Of a stretch of DNA of 64,000 nt, positions 50,467 through 59,373 are shown one piece after another. How positions within the stretch are numbered: the first letter of the stretch is position 1; the number at the start of each line of letters is the position of its first letter. The position numbers and the translations under genes are program-made. Origin of the DNA: an uncultured Candidatus Saccharibacteria bacterium (GTDB taxonomy: Bacteria; Patescibacteriota; Saccharimonadia; Saccharimonadales; Saccharimonadaceae); the NCBI GenBank assembly GCA_949480205.1, contig CASXXK010000001.1, positions 1 to 64,000 of the forward strand. The letters are read 5' to 3'. The notes under the pieces are model-generated. The model had not been told where the DNA came from. It was given only the letters and a program-made list of their open reading frames with translations, and did no database searches.

Positions 50467-50930
50467 TTACATGTACTTTAGCTCCGGATACTTCTTCTCT
50501 AAAATCTCCAACCCAGTATAAACTTTGCTTCGGATCTTATCATTAAGTCCTCTGCCTCTCATAGGGCTAAGGTTATCTTCTAAATCAGCATGTTTAACTA
50601 CGGCAGCATCAAAATCTTCGGCTACTCTATTCATATAGCCCGCAAAGTCGCCGTCTTTTGGATCGGTCAAGATTTCCACTAGTTCTATTATTCGCTCGGG
50701 AATACCAGCCTTGCGCAAGTCGCCTAGTGTTAGATTAGTAGTATAGCTGCTGCTTTCTGTTCCGGAGTTCGAACTCGAGTAGCGACCGTGAGTGGATGTA
50801 GAACATACGGTAAACCATTACCTTTATCCGCTTGACCATTATGAGCCTTAACTGCTAGTTCTAAGGCTATGTTTATGTAGTCGTAAGGTGTGTCTTGATA
50901 TAAAGCCATGTGTCTCCTTTCTTTCCCCAA
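50467..50930 (-). pseudogene. RelA/SpoT-type HD hydrolase pseudogene
   Basis: AVKAHNGQADKGNGLPYVLHPLTVATRV...AAAILLI* then, in a different frame, LTLGDLRKAGIPERIIELVEILTD...AAVVKHADLEDN; the HDVVEDT segment is missing at the junction. Confidence 0.75.
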
Positions 50931-52352
50931 TTATCTTTCGGCCATTTCGGCATATTTGCGTAAGTTCTTTACGAGATCGTCCGTTTGGAACGAACGGAAT
51001 GCAATATTTTCTTGGGCTAATTTTAAGGCTGTATCAATTGGGGTTGTATCTTCGTCTTGGCTAGATAGCAGTTCCCGACACTTTTCAGCTAATTGCTCCC
51101 TTGCTTTACTTTGCTTAACCGCTCCAGAACATGCTGCCCATAATAGTCGCATGGCGGAATCATTATGAGAGCGACAGATTCCGCTAAACCATTCAACCAC
51201 ATACTCCAAAATAAACTCTTGGACTTTTGGCTCTAACGGTTCCGCTAATAGCATTTCAACCGTTCGGATGGTTTTAAGCCACCAGCTCCTTCGTGGATCG
51301 TCATCATTCCAAACAATTTCTGTACATTCCGCTTGAGTAAAGCGACTTTCATCCTCTGCTTTATCGAGATAGACCTCGGCTTCCTCAATTGTTTCAGGGC
51401 GACAGAAAAAGTTATAGAGCTCCTCGCCTTCATAATACTTTGCGACAAAATCAAACTTTTCGCTAGGTGACATTTTCTCGGTTCGTATATTGCAGACCTG
51501 TCCAAAAACTGACTCCAAGCTAACATCCTCTCGACCCAGCTTTTCGTCCTTTGCTATTTTTTCCAACTGTTTCCATAGTTCGGGGTTCAGTTTCTTGCAA
51601 TCAGGATCGTTTACAACCCAGCTTAGTGAATCGTTAAAGATGATGTTCTCACTAGTCAATAACCTTAAGTGATTATCCTTTACTCTTGACCAGAATATAT
51701 CATAAAGTTCTTTATTAAACCAGCCGTCGAGTTCCTTATTGCTATCTGGTAGCAACCGCCAAATAATTGACAGAACATCACCTGCCGTCCAAAACAAGTG
51801 TTCGTCGTTCGTAGTCTGCAAAACATGTTTCAGCGCAGGATAGAGTTCGGAATAGCCGAAATTTGAACTTCCTTCTATACCCAGATAAAAGTCAATTTGC
51901 TCGCTCGGCATTTTATCATGCAGAATTCGTCCAATAATTTTCCGATGTGCTGCAGGTGTAAACTCAATGCGACAAGGGTATTCAAAATAGCTATCAAAAT
52001 CCTTCAGACCCTCCACGTCAATCACTGTTGGCTGCGTGGGATTATAAAAAATCGTGAGCAAATCTTCAACGCTCTTGTCGTCTGAATGCTCAAGCCCATA
52101 TTTTCCCATATATGCTAAAATTGCGATCCGTCCATTCACGACTTCTAGAGAATCTAAATGATTGACTTGGCGATTAATTAATCGTAGCCAAATCATAGTG
52201 TCTTGCCAAACTCTCGGCTTATTCTCTAGTGCGTCCTCGGCTGCTTTCAGATAAAGCTTATCATCGCCCAACTTTTCCGGAGGGGTTTCCATTGCTCTTT
52301 CGATATAATCGGCTATGGCTTTGATTTTGGCTTTTTTGTCATTCATACGCAT
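50931..52352 (-). CDS. hypothetical alpha-helical protein
   Basis: 473 aa, alpha-helical repeat-like; no family recognised. Confidence 0.55.
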   Translation of the reverse strand: MRMNDKKAKIKAIADYIERAMETPPEKLGDDKLYLKAAEDALENKPRVWQDTMIWLRLINRQVNHLDSLEVVNGRIAILAYMGKYGLEHSDDKSVEDLLTIFYNPTQPTVIDVEGLKDFDSYFEYPCRIEFTPAAHRKIIGRILHDKMPSEQIDFYLGIEGSSNFGYSELYPALKHVLQTTNDEHLFWTAGDVLSIIWRLLPDSNKELDGWFNKELYDIFWSRVKDNHLRLLTSENIIFNDSLSWVVNDPDCKKLNPELWKQLEKIAKDEKLGREDVSLESVFGQVCNIRTEKMSPSEKFDFVAKYYEGEELYNFFCRPETIEEAEVYLDKAEDESRFTQAECTEIVWNDDDPRRSWWLKTIRTVEMLLAEPLEPKVQEFILEYVVEWFSGICRSHNDSAMRLLWAACSGAVKQSKAREQLAEKCRELLSSQDEDTTPIDTALKLAQENIAFRSFQTDDLVKNLRKYAEMAER

Positions 52353-52395
52353 ATTTACCTTTTATTATACTATATTTTCAGTTTCTCGGCAAATC

Positions 52396-53289
52396 CTAGT
52401 TCGCATTATACCCAAATTTCGGGTTGCGAGTTAGAAGCACTTCCTTCCACCACGACTCCCGATCGAGGATAGTTTTATCGTCCGTTGTAGATTTATAAAT
52501 GTCGAGAATCGAGTAGCGGAAGTTGTTCTTAACATAATCTAAACCTTGTGTTCCAACTAGGGCTTTCAGCTCCCTATTTCCACCATGTCCGTTTTCGGCA
52601 TAACTTTGCCAGCGACCGAGCAGCATCGTGTCGCCATAAGCCGATCCAACATAGCGTTTATTAGTGGCGACGTCGGTAATGAAGTAAACGCCTTTTTGGT
52701 TTTTCAGAGCAGTTTGCCAAGTTTTGAGGCTCAAGACATACTTCAGCTCTGACCAAGACAAGTTTAGATTTTCGTAGCCCGGGAACTCCGTTTCTGCCTC
52801 GTCGTAAGGTTGTTCGAGAATAGTTTTGACCGTTAGTCGAGAAATTGCCTCTTTATCACGCATGACAATGTTCATAGTATTACGATCTGCCCAAGTAATC
52901 ACCAGCTTGCCGATATAGCCTGCCACTTCCGGAAATGCTGATTCGTCCGCCTCGACAAAAACTTTGCTATCGTCGAGAACCTTATAAGCATTAACAAGTA
53001 GCCAGTCCTTGTCGCCGAATGGAATAAAACTGAGCACGTAATCGCCGTTAATATAACGTTTATGACCATTAGGATTATGGGTCTTGACCGATTCACGAAC
53101 GAGATTGGCTTCGCCATGGCTGTACATTTTTAGGAGTTCAAAACGGCGTGGTTTATCGCCAAGCCAAGGCTTGAATTCGTCCAAAGTATTATTCGGGTTA
53201 TAATCCCAGTCGCTATTGAAAACCAACTTCAATTTAGACAACTTTTCTTCTGGTAGTTTTAGCAGGTCGATAAGTTTGATAATGCTCAT
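52396..53289 (-). CDS. GIY-YIG nuclease domain protein
   Basis: KGVYFITDVATNKRYVGSAYGDTMLLGRWQSYAENGHGGNRELKAL...FRYSILDIYKSTTDDKTILDRESWWKEVL. Confidence 0.85.
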   Translation of the reverse strand: MSIIKLIDLLKLPEEKLSKLKLVFNSDWDYNPNNTLDEFKPWLGDKPRRFELLKMYSHGEANLVRESVKTHNPNGHKRYINGDYVLSFIPFGDKDWLLVNAYKVLDDSKVFVEADESAFPEVAGYIGKLVITWADRNTMNIVMRDKEAISRLTVKTILEQPYDEAETEFPGYENLNLSWSELKYVLSLKTWQTALKNQKGVYFITDVATNKRYVGSAYGDTMLLGRWQSYAENGHGGNRELKALVGTQGLDYVKNNFRYSILDIYKSTTDDKTILDRESWWKEVLLTRNPKFGYNAN

Positions 53290-53321
53290 TTTGCTTGCCC
53301 TTTCTCGGTCGCCCTAATAAC

Positions 53322-53467
53322 AAAAATGCGACCATGTACTTAGTCGCTTAAACTTTGACAAACTGGGCTTCAAGAGCTTGATTTGCGTACATAGCCGCAT
53401 TCTTCTCTCGAAGCCAACATTTGAATGTCGGCAGTTCTATCAAAGTTTAAGCAATACTATTGTATCA
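53322..53467 (-). ncRNA. structured leader RNA/ncRNA with attenuator-like 3' end upstream of the GIY-YIG gene
   Basis: -10 TGATACAAT (rc of 53459-53467), 13-bp closing stem GCTTAAACTTTGA/TCAAAGTTTAAGC (53346-53358/53440-53452), inner AACTG/CAGTT, GGCTTC/GAAGCC, TGCG/CGCA and ACAT/ATGT stems, then GCGAC-N10-GTCGC plus T5. Confidence 0.65.
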
Positions 53468-53539
53468 TATTATGCCCTAGATGGGAAGCCGCATTCATAA
53501 CAGGGGTCGGAGTTGACTTTTATAGGGGTAAATGATACA

Positions 53540-54334
53540 ATGAAGAGCATGGCTGATGTGATGACGCGACAAGAAAAAAGTGCTATTGTTATAAAAGCAC
53601 TTCTAGAGGCAGAACAATCTGAGGTGGAACACCCCGAATACGTTATGATGAGTACTGATGAACATTTTCCAAATATTTCTCCAAAGGAGGCACTTATTGT
53701 TTTGGAGCACCTTTCGCGTTTATCGGGTTGTATTAGCCTCGAATATCACTACAGATATCCAAATGAAGATGCATTATATAATGATGTTGACTTGATGAGC
53801 GAAATAGAAGTAGATGCTATTGATTTGCGTGATGTTGCGCCATATCTTAAGGAAGATAGTATTCAGTATAGTTTAGGTATTATTGATTTTAAAATAAAAA
53901 TCGGTGATGATTTCCATAATCAGCTAAAGTATGCAAGCAAGATCGATTTAATCAAGAAGGAATTGCCGAATATAGACGATACAGTTCTTGAGCTTATCGT
54001 AAAAAGCGAAAAGTTATACATAAACATAGTGCAAAAATATAAAAGGTATTTCCTAAGAGATCTCGGAAGGAGTATCTATTTTGCCAGTTTTTTTGACTAT
54101 GCAGAAAAACATCAAAACACACCCTTTAAATTGTCTGATGTTGGCAAGACTACTTATGATATTTATAATCTTTTGCAGAGGACGATGAGAGATCCTCTTA
54201 TTTACAAAGCCTTTTTCAGAATTCAAGGTAAGAACGGGGCAATTATTGCTAATTTTAAACCAACGTATGCCGATTTAATCGCTGCTAAAACGTCGGTAGA
54301 AAAAATCGAGCAACTGGTGCGGGCAGACGCATAA
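53540..54334 (+). CDS. hypothetical protein
   Basis: promoter TTGACT-17-TACAAT upstream; about 264 aa. Confidence 0.55.
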   Translation: MKSMADVMTRQEKSAIVIKALLEAEQSEVEHPEYVMMSTDEHFPNISPKEALIVLEHLSRLSGCISLEYHYRYPNEDALYNDVDLMSEIEVDAIDLRDVAPYLKEDSIQYSLGIIDFKIKIGDDFHNQLKYASKIDLIKKELPNIDDTVLELIVKSEKLYINIVQKYKRYFLRDLGRSIYFASFFDYAEKHQNTPFKLSDVGKTTYDIYNLLQRTMRDPLIYKAFFRIQGKNGAIIANFKPTYADLIAAKTSVEKIEQLVRADA

Positions 54335-54464
54335 AACCTTATCCTACTACATGTTACATATAGCGCACTAACACATAACATACATCCGCCGTAATCTGTG
54401 GTATTTTTTCCTACAATGGAACTAGGTCGCCACGATAGACGACTATAACGAAGATAAAGGCTTT

Positions 54465-54674
54465 ATGGCGGAATTGTTTACCTCCGAAGATTTAACAACG
54501 CTTTCGGCGCTTCTAGAACGCGAGCTAGGGATAAATTTACGCGGTGAAGAGCTCACTACGGCTGCAGTGTCCATTGTTCGCTTCGTATGTGCAACAATGC
54601 TCCGCCAGAGGAGCCTTGAAAGGAACTTTAATGCAGAAGGCAAAATTGCCTCGAGTAACAAACGCAACACGTGA
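54465..54674 (+). CDS. small hypothetical protein of the integrated element
   Basis: 69 aa ORF overlapping the next. Confidence 0.4.
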   Translation: MAELFTSEDLTTLSALLERELGINLRGEELTTAAVSIVRFVCATMLRQRSLERNFNAEGKIASSNKRNT

Positions 54675-55005
54675 AGACCTAGAAGCAGTTGCTAAGGTTA
54701 TAGAGGACAATATGTATATCTATTTTGATATATATCCCGAAAGAATTATGCATATGGTAAACAAACATAATGGCCAGGAAATGTTTAACGCGTATGAACT
54801 TGCTGGAAGGAAGAAAAACCATAGTGAAATTGCTGAGGAGTTAGCGGTAGTATTTGCTCAAGAATTTGAAACAGCACGTCTATCTCCAATGAATTTTGAC
54901 GTAGATGAACTTGAAGAAATCCTTGTAGATCGTGAGATGGAAGCCGAATATGAGTGGTATTGTAAAACCAATAAATTAATGGGGAAAACCCAGTATGAAT
55001 ACTAG
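54631..55005 (+). CDS. hypothetical protein of the integrated element
   Basis: acidic helical protein; overlaps both neighbours, suggesting one operon. Confidence 0.5.
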   Translation: MQKAKLPRVTNATREDLEAVAKVIEDNMYIYFDIYPERIMHMVNKHNGQEMFNAYELAGRKKNHSEIAEELAVVFAQEFETARLSPMNFDVDELEEILVDREMEAEYEWYCKTNKLMGKTQYEY

Positions 55006-56587
55006 CGAGCAACAAAAGGAAGACTATACTCTAGTCGAAAAAACCATTAAAAAATTAGCGCAGGACAACCTCCTTTTCTGCAATAGTAACGATAACCAAG
55101 CTTATATCGCCGTCCAGAAGAAAGGTAGAACTGTGCTGCCAATTCAAAGCGAAGATTTTAGAACTTGGCTTCTAGGCTGGCACTTAGAACAATATGGAAA
55201 AGTTTTGAGACGAGCTGTTGTGGAGGAAGTAGTTCAGAACGCTTGCGCCATTGCCCAATACATCAACAAGCAGACCCACAAGCTGGGAGTTAGGGTAAGT
55301 AGGGTGGATGACGATAATGCTAACCCTAAGGAGTTGTATTATGACCTAGGCGATGCAGTCGTGCACATTACTCGCGAGGGGTGGAGAATTATAGACGATC
55401 CACCGATCGTGTTTAGACGTTTTTCTCACCAAGAGAAACAACTCCCACCAGAGGCTACAAGTAGAAAAAGCGATATTGAGCTGTTACATAAATTTATAAA
55501 CATTCGGAACAGAAACGATTGGCTACTATTTCTTACGTTTGTGATTTCGACTTTTATTCCAGATTTTCCAAAGCCGCTACTACTACTAATCGGTTCGAGC
55601 GGCGCAGGCAAAAGTACCCTTATGAAACTAACTAAACAGCTAGTGGATCCATCGGTGTTGGATGGTATAGGACAGATTCGCAATTGTGAGAGTATTATTA
55701 GACCAGCTACAAGACATGCTCTATTGTACTATGACAATATTTCATATATTAATCAAGATATCTCTGATACGTTATGCGGAGTCGCCACTGGTACGAGTCT
55801 AGTAAACAGAAAGCTTTATGAGAATGACGGTGAGGTCATCTTCAAAGTTCAGCGCCCAATTATGTTAAACGGAATTACGGAAATCATTACTCGTGAAGAT
55901 ACACTTGACAGGTCAATCTTAATTTCGGTGCAACGAATTAGCCAAGCAAAGCGCATGACCGAGAAAGAACTTGTGAATAAGTTTAATTTAGAAAAGCCAC
56001 TTATTCTAGGCGCGATCTGCAGTATTCTAGTGGACACGTTACGTATCTACCCAAGCATTAACTTGGACGAGTATCCGAGAATGGCTGATTTTGCCCGATT
56101 AGGAGTAGCCGTAGCCGAAGCTATGACTGGTTATTCTGGGGACGAGTTTATCAAGGCGTATGACACAATCGTAGATCGCCAAGTCGCAACCGCACTAAAC
56201 GCAAACCCGACGGCACAGGCGGCACGATTTCTAGTCAGTAAAACAGGAACTTGGCAGGGTACAGCAACAGACTTCCTTAACTTTAAATTCAATGATGGCA
56301 CAGTTATTACAACTGAAGACATGAACATTATTCAGTCGATTCGCGACCAACCCACGTGGTGCAGAAACGCTTCAACGTTGGGCAAGGCTCTGAATAGAGC
56401 CGAAGCAACACTGAGAAGTCTAGGTATTACCTTAGAACGCGGATCGGACGGAAGCCCAGTATATCGCAATGGTCAGCGTTGGCTGTCGATTTCGGACACT
56501 AATTGGCAAAATAAAAATAGCTCAGATTCCGAGACTAGCGATCTAGATAATGAATCAACTACTAAAGAAAATAAGGAGAACAAATGA
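54995..56587 (+). CDS. P-loop ATPase/phage-plasmid primase-helicase-like protein
   Basis: PLLLLIGSSGAGKSTLMKLTKQL Walker A; HALLYYDNIS Walker B-like; RPIMLNGITEIITREDTLDRSILI (D5/SF3-like). Confidence 0.75.
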   Translation: MNTSEQQKEDYTLVEKTIKKLAQDNLLFCNSNDNQAYIAVQKKGRTVLPIQSEDFRTWLLGWHLEQYGKVLRRAVVEEVVQNACAIAQYINKQTHKLGVRVSRVDDDNANPKELYYDLGDAVVHITREGWRIIDDPPIVFRRFSHQEKQLPPEATSRKSDIELLHKFINIRNRNDWLLFLTFVISTFIPDFPKPLLLLIGSSGAGKSTLMKLTKQLVDPSVLDGIGQIRNCESIIRPATRHALLYYDNISYINQDISDTLCGVATGTSLVNRKLYENDGEVIFKVQRPIMLNGITEIITREDTLDRSILISVQRISQAKRMTEKELVNKFNLEKPLILGAICSILVDTLRIYPSINLDEYPRMADFARLGVAVAEAMTGYSGDEFIKAYDTIVDRQVATALNANPTAQAARFLVSKTGTWQGTATDFLNFKFNDGTVITTEDMNIIQSIRDQPTWCRNASTLGKALNRAEATLRSLGITLERGSDGSPVYRNGQRWLSISDTNWQNKNSSDSETSDLDNESTTKENKENK

Positions 56588-56988
56588 AAAAAGCGAAGAA
56601 CTACAACAAGCTAAGTAAAAGCAACAAGGCGAAGAAACAAGAAAAACACCTACCACTTTTAGTTCTGACGGATGATATTCGTAGGAAACTTTATAGCGAT
56701 AAGCTTCATATAACCACTAGACAGGAAAAGCTTGGTATGAGGGGTTTAGGGAAAAGGCTTGAGCGTGATTTGCTACGAATCCCAGAGTTCCAGCCGCCAT
56801 ATACGACGGTTGATAAACCAGCACGTCTTTTAAGCTACGAAGTAGTACCCGAACCAGACGAACGAGGCGTTTTTACAGCATTTATTGAAGTTATCCCAGG
56901 TTATAAAGCTGATGAATACTTTCACGAGTTGCCTCAATCAATGCTGAAGGCATCACAAGACCAAAACGCCAAAACGGCAAAACGTTAA
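56584..56988 (+). CDS. hypothetical protein of the integrated element
   Basis: 134 aa, 4-nt overlap with the ATPase gene. Confidence 0.5.
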   Translation: MKKAKNYNKLSKSNKAKKQEKHLPLLVLTDDIRRKLYSDKLHITTRQEKLGMRGLGKRLERDLLRIPEFQPPYTTVDKPARLLSYEVVPEPDERGVFTAFIEVIPGYKADEYFHELPQSMLKASQDQNAKTAKR

Positions 56989-57092
56989 TTCTTAAAAGAT
57001 TTTCCCTCTAGGCTCTCGGTTGTCAGTAGCCTTGAGCCTAAGGGTATCTTTTTAAGTGATTTTAGGTTATAATTAAAACATAAGGAGTGAAA

Positions 57093-58865
57093 ATGTCAAT
57101 GAAACTGGACACCTCGAAATTAAAATTCGTTATCTACACTCGGAAATCTACAGAAAGTGCGGAAAGGCAAATTGCCTCATTGGGTGACCAACTAGCGGTA
57201 GCGAGAGAAATCGCAAAGCATAATAAATACAAGGTAGTAAAAACCTTTAGCGAATCTGGCTCGGCGCGTAAAGTAAATAATCGTCCGCAATTCAACAAAA
57301 TGCTTAAAATGATTGAGTCGGGCGAAGCAAACGCGATTATTTGCTGGCACACCAACCGCCTAGCCCGTAATCCGCTCGAAAGCGGTATGGTTCAACAACT
57401 ACTGATTGACGGCAAAATTAAACTGATTCATACTCACGATAAAATCTATTACCCAGAAGATAATATGGTGGTTTTCAGCGTTGAAGCTGGCATGAATGCG
57501 GAGTATTCTAAGAAACTTTCAGAAGATGTAAGGCGTGGAGTTTATAGGAGAAATAAGCGAGGCGGCTATAATACAGTCGCTCCACAAGGTTACCTTAATA
57601 GTCATACCGAGGATGGTCAAGCAATTATTATCGAAGACCCAAAGAGATTTCCGCTTATTAAGAAAATGTTTAGCCTTTATTTAACTGGCACATATAGTAT
57701 TCCAGAACTGGCGGATATTGTTAATAATGAATGGGGCTACTTAACTAAGAAACATAAAAAGCGTGGTGGCGTACCACTAAGCACGACCACTATTAACGGT
57801 ATCCTTTCCAACCCATTTTATATGGGAAAGATTAAGGATATGGAAAACCCAGAAATTCTGCATAATGGAGCATGGCGACCCATGATTACCGAAGAAGAAT
57901 ACTGGAGGATTCAAGAGCTAAAGGGTGCTTATGCCGTTAAACATAATTTACGACCTAAGTGTCGTGCGCATGGCAATCGTTACGATCTAAAAGGTCTAAT
58001 TGTTTGCGCCTGTTGCGGTTGTTCTATTATTGGCGAAAAACATATCAGAAAAACACTTAGTGGCGATTCGCATGAACACATCTACTATAAATGTACTAAG
58101 AAAAGCCCACACCGCAAATGTACAATGCGAGGGAGCATCACCGAAGAAGAAGCGACTCGTCAAATCTACGAATTACTTGATAGTTATAGAATTCACCCAA
58201 CATTATATGAATGGGCTAAAAAGGTTATGGAGTCAATTCATAAGAAAGAGATCGAGGAACGTTACAATATCTCTGAAATGCATAATACAGCCTTAGAAAA
58301 ATGTCAGAACAAATTAAGCAAATTATTAGATATGCGCCTTAATCTTGACGATTATGACGAAGAAGATGACGAAATGTATCGGCAAAAAGAAAAGGAGCTG
58401 AAAGACCAAATTAGGCGAATTAAAGAGGCTCACCGAGAAGTTAAAGAACTCAACCGCAACTGGTATGAAATTATTGGTAAAACTTTAGAGATTTTACAAA
58501 GCCCAACTGAAAAATTTGATGCCGCATTAGACGTAGGCGAGAAACGCGCTATATTACAAGCCATTGGACCAAAAGCTACACTAACAGAGCAAGAAGTGTT
58601 ACGTGGCGGTAAATTTAGGACCATAACGCGGAAAATTATAGAGGTAGAACCGTATCCTTGGCTCGAAAAAATCGTAAAAACGTCAAAAAAATTAGCCCCT
58701 GAACTTGCGAAGGGCCATAACGCAATTTTACAGGGGCAAAACAGTCGAAAACAGGCTTTATATTCTGTGTGGTCGGGGCGACAGGACTTGAACCTGCGGC
58801 CTCAGCGTCCCAAACGCTGCGCGCTACCAACTGTGCTACGCCCCGGTATTTGTATTATAGCATAG
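57093..58865 (+). CDS. large serine recombinase
   Basis: KFVIYTRKSTESAERQIASLGDQL; CWHTNRLARNPLESG; FSVEAGMNAEYSKKLSEDVRRG; recombinase domain; CACCGCSIIGEKH...YYKCTKKSPHRKC zinc ribbon; ORF continues antisense through tRNA-Pro. Confidence 0.93.
   Translation: MSMKLDTSKLKFVIYTRKSTESAERQIASLGDQLAVAREIAKHNKYKVVKTFSESGSARKVNNRPQFNKMLKMIESGEANAIICWHTNRLARNPLESGMVQQLLIDGKIKLIHTHDKIYYPEDNMVVFSVEAGMNAEYSKKLSEDVRRGVYRRNKRGGYNTVAPQGYLNSHTEDGQAIIIEDPKRFPLIKKMFSLYLTGTYSIPELADIVNNEWGYLTKKHKKRGGVPLSTTTINGILSNPFYMGKIKDMENPEILHNGAWRPMITEEEYWRIQELKGAYAVKHNLRPKCRAHGNRYDLKGLIVCACCGCSIIGEKHIRKTLSGDSHEHIYYKCTKKSPHRKCTMRGSITEEEATRQIYELLDSYRIHPTLYEWAKKVMESIHKKEIEERYNISEMHNTALEKCQNKLSKLLDMRLNLDDYDEEDDEMYRQKEKELKDQIRRIKEAHREVKELNRNWYEIIGKTLEILQSPTEKFDAALDVGEKRAILQAIGPKATLTEQEVLRGGKFRTITRKIIEVEPYPWLEKIVKTSKKLAPELAKGHNAILQGQNSRKQALYSVWSGRQDLNLRPQRPKRCALPTVLRPGICIIA
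58771..58845 (-). tRNA. tRNA-Pro (TGG)
   Basis: CGGGGCG/CGCCCCG acceptor, CAGCG-TTTGGGA-CGCTG anticodon arm, CCA. Confidence 0.93.
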
Positions 58866-58898
58866 CTGTTCATAATTTTCCAGAGGTAATTTGTAGCA

Positions 58899-58907
58899 TG
58901 CTAAAAT
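58899..58907 (+). promoter_or_regulatory. extended -10 promoter of cassette RNA F
   Basis: TGCTAAAAT, 8 nt before the GGAG/CTCC hairpin. Confidence 0.7.
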
Positions 58908-58915
58908 TAGTTAGT

Positions 58916-59370
58916 GGAGCATTCTCCATGGAGTCCAAGGGCGGCCCAAGTTCACTCCTTCGCCAGCCGGCGGCCTTCAACAAAAGATCGTGAAGTTCCC
59001 CTTTAATTCTAAAAAGAGAGAAGAAGGTTTGAAAATTTCCGACCACGGTCTGAAAGCATTAAGTGAACTTCTATATCCAAGACCATACTGTTTTGCGTGA
59101 GTCTAGTAGCTTATCGTTCGTGCGCAGCGGGTACCTCCGTCCAGTTGAGGGCGTGTCACGCAACGCTGGCATCAACGGCAACTGGTGGTCATCCCGGTCT
59201 TACTCTGATGCCACCAACGCTTACAACCTCAATTTTAACGCTAGCGATGTCAACCCGTCAAACAACAGCAATCGTTACTACGGTTTCTCCCTCCGCTGCC
59301 TTATGTTTTTGCCGCGGTGGGTGCCGATCTTTTAAACATAGAAAAACTCCGAGACAATCTCGGAGTTTTT
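58916..59370 (+). ncRNA. cassette RNA F: structured leader, VR-like segment, terminator
   Basis: GGAG-catt-CTCC hairpin; shared leader; VR-like from GTG 59120 (VRSGYLRPVEGVSRNAGINGNWWSSR...AYNLNFNASDVNPSNNSNRYYGFSLRCLM); GCCGCGGTGGGTGCCGATCTTTT; terminator AAAAACTCCGAG-acaat-CTCGGAGTTTTT 59342-59370. Confidence 0.72.
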
Positions 59371-59373
59371 CTA

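Noticed and set aside
41950-58800. Shared ACAGGACTTGAACCTGC at 41.95 and 58.78 kb as attL/attR
   Set aside because: It is the ordinary tRNA T-arm consensus of tRNA-Leu and tRNA-Pro, not an element-specific direct repeat
58769-58993. ORF MVGATGLEPAASASQTLRATNCATPR and similar 'GATGLEPA'/'GRQDLNLRP' peptides
   Set aside because: Typical translations across or antisense to tRNA genes, not real proteins
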